Below are positions 18,726 through 26,477 of a stretch of DNA of 64,000 bases, piece by piece (the stretch's first letter is position 1; the number at the start of each line of letters is the position of its first letter). The DNA comes from Anaerobiospirillum thomasii. Lineage in GTDB: Bacteria; Pseudomonadota; Gammaproteobacteria; Enterobacterales; Succinivibrionaceae. The position numbers and the translations under genes are program-made. The DNA is taken from the NCBI RefSeq assembly GCF_900445255.1, contig NZ_UAPU01000007.1, positions 574,001-638,000 of the forward strand, given 5' to 3'. Under the pieces are notes generated by a model. It saw only the letters and a list, made by a program, of their open reading frames with translations, did no database searches and was not told where the DNA came from.

Positions 18726-18773
18726 AAAACTAGCATAAACAAGCGATTTTGAGACTTATATGCTAGTTTTTTT
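18726..18773 (+). terminator. Upstream insulating hairpin of IS-B copy 1
   Basis: AAAACTAGCATA pairs with TATGCTAGTTTT and is followed by more T, about 45 bp before the transposase start. It has the shape of an intrinsic terminator facing into the element, and would block read-through from outside promoters. The same bases occur inverted in copy 2. Confidence 0.65.
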
Positions 18774-18819
18774 ATGCACTTTATGATACCCTATAAATAT
18801 ATTTAATGGAGTATCATAT

Positions 18820-20508
18820 ATGCTGTACACTGATGTTTCTATATCTTTACCTAATGACTCTAGATATGAGCTTCATAGGCAAAAAAAAGGCCAGACCTAT
18901 GTAAAGTATCGCATTAAGAGCTATCGCGTTGATGGTAAGCTTAAGCATGATAGACTTTTAATTGGCAAGATAAGCAATGAAGATATTGAGGGAATTAAAA
19001 CTTTTCATCCAAATGAGAACTACTACTCTTTTTTTAAAATCCCACTTCCTAAAGTCTCAACTGTAAAAGGTCCTGGACGGCCTTGTAAAGATATATCTAC
19101 AGCGCCGGCACGTAAAGCAAACATTACGTCTTTTGGATATACCTTGGCCTGCCATTCTATTGCAAAAGAGTATTCTCTTGATGTGATGCTTAGGAACGCA
19201 TTTGGAGAGTCCATGGCTAACAAGATCCTTGCTGTAGCATCCTTCTTTGCAGCTAGTGCTCCTGGTGGGCTTTCAAACATTGATCACTTTACAGATAAAC
19301 ACATGTGCTTTACTGACAGCGTGATATCCTCTCAGGCTTTAAGTCAGCTTTATCGTAGTATTAGCCTTGTTGAGTGCAATGATTTCTTTCAAGACTGGAT
19401 CAAGTACTGTTGTGCCGATGACTGCATTTGCTATGACGTCACATCGATATCAAACTACTCCACTTCATTACCTATGGTTGCATGGGGATATAATCGCGAT
19501 AAAGAAAGACTTCCTCAAGTAAATGTAGGTATGTTTTGCACCATTCAACGCAAGTTGCCTGTTTATTTCAGTTGTTACAATGGCTCAATTAATGATTTTA
19601 CAAATCTGCCATATGTTTTAGAGCAGGCCAAAGCTAATGGTCTTAAGTTAGATGTACCTATAACATTGGTAATTGATGGAGGTTTTGCTGTTGGGGACGC
19701 TCTTGATAATGCAAGAGCTCATGGCTGTGACTTTATTGTTGGTGCTCCTCTTGACTTCTGCAAGGACATTAGAGAACAGGTTTTGAACTGGAGACGAAAT
19801 CCATTATCAGAAAATACAATCCTTATTCAGCGCAGTGATGAGACTATACGCTGCTCTGTTAAGGACTACAATATTGGCCGCATAAATACAAGACTTATGA
19901 TGTATAAGTCTCCACTTTCAACCTCAAGAGATGAAGCATCTTTGAGCTCGTATGTATCTAAAATTAGTGAAGAGTTAAGATCTGCAACTCGCCTTGGTCC
20001 AAATAGGTACAAGCAATACTCTCAGCTCTTTCATATTAATGTAAATGAAAAGAACGAGATTTTAAGTTTTGAGATCAAGGAAAAGCACTACTCTGAGATC
20101 CTGGAACTTTGTGGATGTTTTGCTTTGTTCTGTACACGCAATGATTTATCGCCACAAGAGGTGCTTGATATCTATAGAGCTAAAGATTGCGTTGAGAAAG
20201 CTTTCAGTGTCTTCAAGAACGATATTCTCTATGAAAGACTCGAGGTTAAGAGTCAAGAAAGCATATACGGCAAGTTGTTTATAGCCTTCATTGCGCTTAT
20301 TATTCGACGCATGCTTGATAACAAGCTAAGACCTTATCTAAAGATCTCTCGTATTGGTTTAGATAGTGCTATTGCTCGGTTATCTGACATTACCTGTAGA
20401 AAATATGGGGAAAGCTGGGTTCTAACAAGCTCCCTTTCAAAGCAACAGAAAGAGCTAGTAGAGACTCTTAACATCCCTATAAGTTTCTTAGATATAAAGA
20501 AGGGGTAG
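18820..20508 (+). CDS. IS-B transposase (IS1634-type DDE), copy 1
   Basis: 562 residues. The N-terminal domain KKGQTYVKYRIKSYRVDGK is followed by the DDE fold: CICYDVTSISNYS (D), ITLVIDGGFAVGDALDN (D) and AKDCVEKAFSVFKNDILYER (E). The family block GKLFIAFIALIIRRM ends the catalytic domain. ATG 18820 is preceded by TGGAG. Its protein is identical to that of copy 2 at 28114-29802, so one copy arose recently from the other or from a common source. It appears functional. Confidence 0.92.
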   Translation: MLYTDVSISLPNDSRYELHRQKKGQTYVKYRIKSYRVDGKLKHDRLLIGKISNEDIEGIKTFHPNENYYSFFKIPLPKVSTVKGPGRPCKDISTAPARKANITSFGYTLACHSIAKEYSLDVMLRNAFGESMANKILAVASFFAASAPGGLSNIDHFTDKHMCFTDSVISSQALSQLYRSISLVECNDFFQDWIKYCCADDCICYDVTSISNYSTSLPMVAWGYNRDKERLPQVNVGMFCTIQRKLPVYFSCYNGSINDFTNLPYVLEQAKANGLKLDVPITLVIDGGFAVGDALDNARAHGCDFIVGAPLDFCKDIREQVLNWRRNPLSENTILIQRSDETIRCSVKDYNIGRINTRLMMYKSPLSTSRDEASLSSYVSKISEELRSATRLGPNRYKQYSQLFHINVNEKNEILSFEIKEKHYSEILELCGCFALFCTRNDLSPQEVLDIYRAKDCVEKAFSVFKNDILYERLEVKSQESIYGKLFIAFIALIIRRMLDNKLRPYLKISRIGLDSAIARLSDITCRKYGESWVLTSSLSKQQKELVETLNIPISFLDIKKG

Positions 20509-20643
20509 TGCCGACCCTCAGTTTTTGGCTTGACACTACTTTAAGTGATACCCTATATTAAATTACGGGATCTAGGTTTTAGGTAAAGATAGAGTCGGAA
20601 AAAATTAATGCGCCTATACTTATCTATAGACGCACTTTATGGG

Positions 20644-20691
20644 AAAAACGCTATGATGGCGATTTATACGCCGTTTATAGCGTTTTTTAAT
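20644..20691. terminator. IS-A terminator hairpin, split by IS-C
   Basis: AAAAACGCTAT pairs with ATAGCGTTTTTT, with an inner GGCG / CGCC stem, and serves both directions. IS-C inserted at its first bases, and the target duplication leaves the hairpin whole on this side. The right end of IS-A follows at 20713. Confidence 0.65.
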
Positions 20692-20713
20692 TTTTAATAC
20701 TGTTAAACTCGGG

Positions 20714-20900
20714 TTTATCTGTTAAATCTCAAATGGTCCCTCACTTGTATTCAAATCTTTTTAAACCATCAGGGGCAGGATAATTCCTGCCCTGTCTTTA
20801 AGAGCTGCCTTTTGCCACACTTTTTCTTCTGCCTCGACGCACTGTACTTTTTGCCCCATCAGTCTTTGCCACCGCCCCATCTAGCGCAGCGCAGAGACCT
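20714..20900. repeat. 187-bp direct repeat, right copy
   Basis: Identical to 4962-5148. This is the copy that belongs to the intact CobS/MoxR-like gene: it holds the gene's last ~100 bp, its stop codon and the downstream hairpin. Because the whole gene end was copied, IS-A insertion did not damage the gene. Confidence 0.88.
20769..20796 (-). terminator. Hairpin after the CobS/MoxR-like gene
   Basis: On the minus strand AGGGCAGGA-ATTA-TCCTGCCCCT begins right after the gene's stop, and TTTAAAAAG lies beyond. Also present in the left 187-bp repeat. Confidence 0.6.
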
Positions 20901-21910
20901 GTTTCAGGCGGCGCAGATGAGATCTTCTGTGCAGTATCTTTACTATCTGCCATGTCATATTCCTTGACGCTTTTACCTATATAGTAAGGGCTGTTACCAA
21001 AGACATCTGCACAAAGACGCATAATATACTCACTTTCAACTTCACTAAAGCGGCTGGCATAAAAGCTTGAAATTGACTGCTGTATACTTACCTTTTCAAA
21101 ATCACAGACATAACGTCCAATCTTGACTAAGGAGCGTGTGGTCAGAGGCGATGTCAGCTGCTCGGCCCCATTTAAATTGCCAATGGTATTAAATCTTACC
21201 TCTTTTACAAAACTTAGCATCAGATTGATATCCTCGTCGCTTAGTTTTGTACAGTGCAGCTTTAAAATCTGCCGCTCCAGCTCAGGACTGTTGTTCTCAA
21301 AGGTAATAAAACGCAGTCTGTCCACAAAGGCCTGATTGAACAGCCTGGTACCATTGTAAAAACCGCAGTCATCCCCATCGCCTCTTGTGTTGGCAGTAAA
21401 GACCACACGAAAGAGAGGATGCGCTTTAACCTTGAGTGATGGATTGTCAGGCGCCTGCAGCATACGCCCCTCAATTACATCATTTAAAAATGTCAGATCG
21501 CCAGCACCTATGGTATCTATCTCATTTAAAATAAGTATATGCCCATGCATCATGGCCAGAGTCAAAGGTCCATAGACATATTGCATGGCATTGTCAAAAA
21601 CCACAGGCGTGCCTACAAGATCGGTTATTACCGAACGGTTGCACAGTGTCACCTCATGTACAGGCCAGCCAAGGCGCGAGGCCACCTGATTGATAAGTGT
21701 AGTCTTACCCACACCGGCAGGTCCCACCAAAAACAGCGCATCACCATAGCTTTTGTACAGATAGTGCAGCACAGGCAGCAGTTTATCCCTGTCAAAAACA
21801 TAGGCATTGTCCGTTACAGGAATATAGGCATTGTCTATAAGATCAGGCACGCATATACTCTCAAGCCCCAGATCGGTACCAAAGGTAGTTTTAATATCTA
21901 TCTGTCTCAT
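20798..21910 (-). CDS. CobS/MoxR-like AAA+ ATPase
   Basis: 370 residues. Walker A is FLVGPAGVGKTTLI near residue 60 and Walker B ILILNEIDTIGAGD near 130; a sensor segment VVFTANTRGDGDD follows. This is the AAA_5 type seen in CobS/MoxR ATPases, which remodel partner proteins that often carry a VWA (CobT-like) domain. The C-terminal tail is low-complexity and basic (STVRRGRRKSVAKGSS). It starts a few bases after the SSB-like gene, so they form one operon. No cobalamin genes and no CobT-like gene are seen, so a cobaltochelatase role is unlikely; such pairs occur on phages and integrative elements. Confidence 0.82.
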   Translation of the reverse strand: MRQIDIKTTFGTDLGLESICVPDLIDNAYIPVTDNAYVFDRDKLLPVLHYLYKSYGDALFLVGPAGVGKTTLINQVASRLGWPVHEVTLCNRSVITDLVGTPVVFDNAMQYVYGPLTLAMMHGHILILNEIDTIGAGDLTFLNDVIEGRMLQAPDNPSLKVKAHPLFRVVFTANTRGDGDDCGFYNGTRLFNQAFVDRLRFITFENNSPELERQILKLHCTKLSDEDINLMLSFVKEVRFNTIGNLNGAEQLTSPLTTRSLVKIGRYVCDFEKVSIQQSISSFYASRFSEVESEYIMRLCADVFGNSPYYIGKSVKEYDMADSKDTAQKISSAPPETGLCAALDGAVAKTDGAKSTVRRGRRKSVAKGSS

Positions 21911-21913
21911 AAA

Positions 21914-22570
21914 TTACATCTGCTGCCTGTCACCATCTTGCGCTGCACCCTCGCTCTCTGTCTGCGTGCCCCTGACACAAAGAGCCATAGCCTCTAAGCT
22001 CTTGTCCACTGCCCCACTGTAAGATGGCAGATCCTGAACATTATCTGTACTGTCAGATACACACATAATATCCACGCTCATATCTGCAGACTCTGTAGGC
22101 TGTGCAGCACTAAGGCTTTGAGACAGAGTATCTTTACTGCCCGTATCTGCGCCAGAATCAGTGGTTACATCAGTACCTGCATCTGTACTCTTTTTGCCAT
22201 AATATTCTTTTTTTACAGAGCTTAAAGCTGTACTTATAAGCTCTATGGAGCTTGCATCAATCTCACAGACTCTGTTAGTCCAGGTATTGTCACTACCCAT
22301 ATGTGATCTTAATCTACCCTGCACCAAAACCTTGTTGCCTGGCACAATAAGAGGCATATAGCGGCTGGCCACATCCCTTTTGCCTATATCCCTTATAATG
22401 ATATTGTGAAAATCATAATGCTTTTTGACCTCCCCCTCGCGCGAGAGCCAGGTGTCGGCTGTACGCAGCTCAAAAACCACACTTAGCTGATTTGATGATG
22501 AATAGAATTTCTTGATATGCTCTGTAGATATATGGCCAAGCAGCATGACCTGATTTGTATTAAAAAACAT
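21914..22570 (-). CDS. Single-stranded DNA-binding-like protein
   Basis: 218 residues. The first ~110 look like an OB fold of the SSB family: NQVMLLGHIS, then VVFELRTADTWLSREGEVKKH, YDFHNIIIRDIGKRDVASRY and NKVLVQGRLRSHM. The rest is a low-complexity Ser/Thr/Asp-rich tail ending EGAAQDGDRQQM. The acidic DDDIPF-type tip of chromosomal SSB is missing, so this is probably a mobile-element form rather than the housekeeping one. It lies 3 bp before the AAA ATPase gene on the same strand. Confidence 0.75.
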   Translation of the reverse strand: MFFNTNQVMLLGHISTEHIKKFYSSSNQLSVVFELRTADTWLSREGEVKKHYDFHNIIIRDIGKRDVASRYMPLIVPGNKVLVQGRLRSHMGSDNTWTNRVCEIDASSIELISTALSSVKKEYYGKKSTDAGTDVTTDSGADTGSKDTLSQSLSAAQPTESADMSVDIMCVSDSTDNVQDLPSYSGAVDKSLEAMALCVRGTQTESEGAAQDGDRQQM

Positions 22571-22778
22571 AAGATACCTCTTTAATATAGAGCTTAAATC
22601 TTAATTACAGCTAAAAAAAAGCGCATACTAAAAGCACTCAAAGCATATATCTTTTTAAAATCCATACAGTTTTTATATGATTTATAAGTATTTTTTTTAA
22701 ATATTAAAAAGAGTTAATTATTAAAACTGCCAGGGTCTATAATTTTTTTGTTATGATTTAAAAAAAAGGAGTATTTAT
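22571..22778. promoter_or_regulatory. Divergent intergenic region before ssb-like and lipoprotein genes
   Basis: AT-rich, about 208 bp between two divergent genes, so promoters for both are expected here. The clear element is the ribosome site AAAAGGAG before ATG 22779. Confidence 0.45.
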
Positions 22779-23153
22779 ATGAAAAAACTGCTTTTACTTG
22801 CAGCCATGAGTGCACTTTATGGCTGTACCTCACAGGCTGAGCTTGATATGGCTCAAAATGTAATTACAGCACTGCCAAATGAGGTTGAAGGCTGTGAGTT
22901 TATTGACAATGTTGATACCACAGGGGCCTTTAATATTCAGGGTGGTCGTACCTATCTTAAACTGCAGACAGCAAGACTTGGCGGCACCCACCTTGTAGAG
23001 ACTATAGCCTATCCTGTACAGATGAGCTTTAGAGGCGATCTTGGTGTAGGCCTCTCAGGCAGAGCCTATAAATGCCCTGCGGGCAAAGGCCCTAAGGTTT
23101 ATGAGCCTATGAGCAAATCTGTTATGTATGAGAGCAAGGATGAGGGTAAATAA
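22779..23153 (+). CDS. Small outer-envelope lipoprotein, paralog 1 (DUF4156-like)
   Basis: 124 residues with a lipoprotein signal MKKLLLLAAMSALYGC; the lipid-bearing Cys is at about residue 16. The mature part has GCEFIDNVDTTG, then TARLGGTHLVET, then LSGRAYKCP. This order (Cys-Phe-x-Gly-x-Val, A-x-x-x-GG-x-H/N, G-x-A-Y-x-C) resembles the DUF4156 lipoprotein family of gammaproteobacteria; function unknown. Strong AAAAGGAG ribosome site. Its stop overlaps the ATG of the next gene (TAATG), a closely related paralog. Confidence 0.75.
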   Translation: MKKLLLLAAMSALYGCTSQAELDMAQNVITALPNEVEGCEFIDNVDTTGAFNIQGGRTYLKLQTARLGGTHLVETIAYPVQMSFRGDLGVGLSGRAYKCPAGKGPKVYEPMSKSVMYESKDEGK

Positions 23154-23551
23154 TGAAAAAAACACTATGTGCCCTGATTGTAGCCTCCTGTGCAGCTGTC
23201 TCAGGCTGTATGAGCGATGAGCAGATAGCCTTAAGTCAGAGCGTAATTGAGGCTCTGCCAGATAGCATCAATGGCTGTATCTTTCTTGGCAATGTGGATA
23301 GCAGTGCTCGCATAACATTGTCGGATGCCAGATATGATCTTAAATATGCCGCCGCCATGCTTGGTGCCACCCATGTGGTTGAAACCCATGTCTATACAGC
23401 ACAGCTTGGCATAAGCCGTGATTATGGCCCTGCCCTGTCAGGGCGTGCCTATAAATGTCAAAAGGGCCAGGGACCTGCCAGCACAGATCCCAAAGCCCTT
23501 TTGCAGTATGAATATATAACTGTACCTTTTGATGATCCTGAGTTTTTCTAA
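23153..23551 (+). CDS. Small outer-envelope lipoprotein, paralog 2 (DUF4156-like)
   Basis: 132 residues, starting inside the stop of paralog 1, so translation is likely coupled. The signal ends VSGC with the lipidated Cys near residue 19. The mature part repeats the first protein's layout: GCIFLGNVDSSARITLSD, AAMLGATHVVET, ALSGRAYKCQKGQGP. It is a tandem duplicate that has diverged. Its stop lies in the last bases of the convergent glnE gene (ends 23548 versus 23551), a four-base tail-to-tail overlap. Confidence 0.75.
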   Translation: MKKTLCALIVASCAAVSGCMSDEQIALSQSVIEALPDSINGCIFLGNVDSSARITLSDARYDLKYAAAMLGATHVVETHVYTAQLGISRDYGPALSGRAYKCQKGQGPASTDPKALLQYEYITVPFDDPEFF

Positions 23552-26475
23552 AGTGAGCACAGCTCATTCATAGAAAAAACCTCATTCCAGATGCGAATGA
23601 CATCATCACATTCCACAGGTCTGTCTTTGATGGCCACAATGCGTGGCAGATCGGCCAAAGACAGTCTGTGATAATAGCCGCGTATGGCAAGATAGGCATT
23701 TTTAAGAGCCTGTACATTTTTAGATGAGAGTATATTAAATCTCTCGCACTCATCAAAAATACGTACATTATCTGACCACAGCACCATATCAGGATGATGC
23801 GGAGCCTCACGCAGCAACAGATACTGAGCTATAAACTCAATATCGACCATACCACCTGCACCGTGCTTTAAATCAAAAAGTGTAGCAGAGCTCTTATCAA
23901 GATGCGAGCTCATTTTACGGCGCATATCCATTACATCCTGACGCAGTTTATCCTCGTCACGATGCATGCGCAGCACATCATCACGTATTTTATTAAACTT
24001 GTCTATGACACTCTTGGAGCCACTTATAGCCCTGGCTCTGACCAGAGCCTGATGCTCCCAGGTCCAGGCACGGTTTTTCTGATAATCACCAAAACCTGAA
24101 ATATCAGTAACCAAAAGGCCTGAATCTCCATCAGGGCGCAGACGCATATCAAGCTCATACAATGTACCGCCAGACATACGCGTGGTGGATAAATGCAGCA
24201 GTCTTTGCACCAGACGCTGATAGAACATGGCATTTGGCACACTGTGCTCGCCGTCTGTAACACCATCGTCATTATCATCACGGATAAAGACTATATCAAG
24301 ATCTGATTTATAGCCAAGCTCCAGACCGCCTAACTTGCCATAACCTATAATGGCAAAGCCAGGATCTGCAATTGAGGTGCCATGAGGCACACCAAAGCGC
24401 TTTTGTGTCTGATTCCAGGATAATATGGATATTTCTCTGACTATGGCTTCTGCAAGCCAGGTCAGTGAATCTGAGATCTTCATTAAAGGCAGAGACTCGG
24501 CCCTGTCTGACATGGCAATACGCAACACCATGATCTTTTTAAATAATCTTAGCTCCTCCATCTGCTCTTCAAGATCATCAGGATCAATGCGCATCAGTTT
24601 TTCACGCAGCCAGGCTAAAAACTCATGCGGCTTGGGCGGAGCTTTAAAATAATGCGGAGCTATAAGCTCATCTAAAAGTATTGGATGAGCAGAGATCAGC
24701 GTGCCTGCAAATTCATTTTCATTTAAAAGACTGATAAGGCGTCTGCAGGCTGCGGCATTTTCTGATAACAGCTGCAGATAGGTGGTGCGCAGCGCCACCC
24801 TTTCAATCAAGGTTGCAACCTTGGCAAAAAGGCGCCCGGCATTATCCTCATGAGCTACAAGTCTTATAACCTTGGGCATAAGAGACACTAAAGTCTTGCG
24901 CCCTACAGGACCTACAGGCAGACGTGAGAGGGTATGCTTTAGCGACACAATAGCTGTAGCCATATCTTTAGCGCCATCTTGGTTTTTAAGCAGCGGCAGC
25001 AGTGTCTGCTCCATCTCATCAACACTAAGATTGCTCTCCCACAGCTCAAGATTCTGTGAAGCCTCTTCTTTATTATCGCTCTCATCATCGCGGATCACGC
25101 GCACAAATTCATCATGCACCCTTTCCATAATCATGTTAAGCTCAGTTACAAGCTCATCCCATGAGTTTTTATTCATGGCTATGGTGACACGCATTCTGTC
25201 TTTGTCTTTTACAGGCAGTGTCTGTGTCTGCTGATCGCCTATCTCCTGTATAATATTCTCTAAACGGCGCAGATAAATATAATAATCATCGAGCATGGCG
25301 CAGACATCCTCAGGCAGAAGCTGCAACTTACCCAAAAACTTTAAAGTCTTGCGCAGTGATCTCTCAGCAAGCTCAGGAATTCTGCCGCCGCGCATGAGCT
25401 CAAAGACCTGGGCAATAAACTCAATCTCGCGTATGCCGCCGGCTCCTAGCTTGAAATTGTCATTAAGCTGTCTGCGTCTGACCTCAGCTTCAATCATATG
25501 TTTGAGCTTTCTTAAAGACTCAATAGCACCATAATCAAGATAGCGTCTGTAGACAAAAGGCCGCAAAAGCTCAATAAGCTCATCGCCATAGCTGCCCCAC
25601 TGTCTGAAATCTCCCAGAAGCTTGGCTTTAACCAGAGCATAGCGCTCCCAGGTTCGCCCCTGTGTCTCATAATAGACTGACAGAGCATCAAAGGAGCTGA
25701 CTAAAGGGCCTGCATCACCAAAAGGACGAAGTCTTAAATCTATTCTGTAGCAGAAGGTATCCACAGTTACATCTGATAAAAGATTGGAAAGCTTCTGTAC
25801 TATTTTTGAAAAGTATTCCTGATGGCTTATAGAGCGGGCACCACCCTGTGTCATACCATCGTAGGGATAGCAGCACACAAGATCAATATCAGATGAAAAG
25901 TTAAGCTCGCCACCGCCTAATTTACCCATACCTAAAATCAAAAGCGGCATGACCTGCCCCTTTTCATCATAGGCCTCGCCAAAGGAGCGGGTCATAGCCT
26001 CTCTTACCACCTTGATGGTTTTTATAACTATAACCTCAGCCAGGTTTGACAGAGCCACAAAGGTCTCTTCAATATCAGAGCGGCCTGTAAGATCGCGTAT
26101 GGCAATTGGCACCATGCGTGTACGTCTTAGCACACGCAGACGTTTTTTAAGCTCAACATCACTAAGGCCTGACACAATGACACTGTCTACAGCATCACTT
26201 GGATCTAGTGAATAGATCTCAGAGTCAAGGGCTCCTTCACGTATAATGGTGGCGCACTCATGCGGATACTGAATTAAGGTTTTGGCAATAAAATCTGACA
26301 TGCCAAGTACATAGTGCAGATAATCAACGCTCTCAAAGACAGCCATGTCATCTGCATCTGCGCGCATCTTTAATCGCTCATAATAGGCACTGGCATCATC
26401 ATAAAGCTCAGGAGGCAGGGTCCTGAGCGCACCTGGATTGGGGGTTATATCAAAATTTTGTGTGTTGATAACCAT
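23548..26475 (-). CDS. glnE: Bifunctional glutamine synthetase adenylyltransferase/deadenylase
   Basis: 975 residues, close to the ~946 of the E. coli protein. Two nucleotidyltransferase domains carry the paired motif: GMGKLGGGELNFSSDIDL near residue 185 and GYGKLGGLELGYKSDLDI near 710. The N-terminal domain removes AMP from glutamine synthetase and the C-terminal domain adds it, in answer to PII and glutamine. Between and after them come the helical blocks with GAGGIREIEFIAQ and GAGGMVDIEFIAQ. It follows ygiF by 2 bp, the same pairing as in E. coli. It looks intact. Confidence 0.97.
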   Translation of the reverse strand: MVINTQNFDITPNPGALRTLPPELYDDASAYYERLKMRADADDMAVFESVDYLHYVLGMSDFIAKTLIQYPHECATIIREGALDSEIYSLDPSDAVDSVIVSGLSDVELKKRLRVLRRTRMVPIAIRDLTGRSDIEETFVALSNLAEVIVIKTIKVVREAMTRSFGEAYDEKGQVMPLLILGMGKLGGGELNFSSDIDLVCCYPYDGMTQGGARSISHQEYFSKIVQKLSNLLSDVTVDTFCYRIDLRLRPFGDAGPLVSSFDALSVYYETQGRTWERYALVKAKLLGDFRQWGSYGDELIELLRPFVYRRYLDYGAIESLRKLKHMIEAEVRRRQLNDNFKLGAGGIREIEFIAQVFELMRGGRIPELAERSLRKTLKFLGKLQLLPEDVCAMLDDYYIYLRRLENIIQEIGDQQTQTLPVKDKDRMRVTIAMNKNSWDELVTELNMIMERVHDEFVRVIRDDESDNKEEASQNLELWESNLSVDEMEQTLLPLLKNQDGAKDMATAIVSLKHTLSRLPVGPVGRKTLVSLMPKVIRLVAHEDNAGRLFAKVATLIERVALRTTYLQLLSENAAACRRLISLLNENEFAGTLISAHPILLDELIAPHYFKAPPKPHEFLAWLREKLMRIDPDDLEEQMEELRLFKKIMVLRIAMSDRAESLPLMKISDSLTWLAEAIVREISILSWNQTQKRFGVPHGTSIADPGFAIIGYGKLGGLELGYKSDLDIVFIRDDNDDGVTDGEHSVPNAMFYQRLVQRLLHLSTTRMSGGTLYELDMRLRPDGDSGLLVTDISGFGDYQKNRAWTWEHQALVRARAISGSKSVIDKFNKIRDDVLRMHRDEDKLRQDVMDMRRKMSSHLDKSSATLFDLKHGAGGMVDIEFIAQYLLLREAPHHPDMVLWSDNVRIFDECERFNILSSKNVQALKNAYLAIRGYYHRLSLADLPRIVAIKDRPVECDDVIRIWNEVFSMNELCSL

Positions 26476-26477
26476 TT

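Larger units (their letters stand above)
18670..20576 (+). mobile_element. IS-B copy 1, 1907 bp
   Basis: The ends are CCTAAATCCC..AATTA (left) and, inverted, CCTAGATCCCGTAATT (right), both followed by TATAGGGTA. A 6-bp duplication TTTTAG flanks it (18664-18669 and 20577-20582). It has the same length as, and by eye the same sequence as, the copy at 28046-29952. It lies in the upstream region of IS-C. Confidence 0.93.
16629..20643 (-). mobile_element. IS-C: IS1634/IS4-like element, about 2.1 kb, carrying a nested IS
   Basis: Both ends read CCCATAAAGTGCG, 13 of 13 bases, and a 6-bp duplication AAAAAC flanks them (16623-16628 and 20644-20649). Without the IS-B insertion at 18670-20576 and its 6-bp duplication it is 2102 bp. 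It sits inside the terminator stem of IS-A, which reads AAAAACGCTAT on the rejoined DNA. Confidence 0.88.
5149..20713 (+). mobile_element. IS-A: IS1634-like element carrying nested insertions
   Basis: The left end reads CCCGAGTTTGACAGT and the right end, read inward, CCCGAGTTTAACAGT, one mismatch in 15. Each end abuts one copy of the 187-bp direct repeat. Without the nested transposon at 5941-15008 and the IS at 16629-20643, plus their target duplications, the element is about 2470 bp with a single transposase gene. That fits an IS1634-like element on the large side. The stack shows that this site has been a repeated landing zone; the order of events is IS-A first, the others later. Confidence 0.85.

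Noticed and set aside
20798-21910. CobS subunit of cobaltochelatase
   Set aside because: No cobalamin gene or CobT-like partner is present; the SSB-like neighbour points to a mobile-element role.
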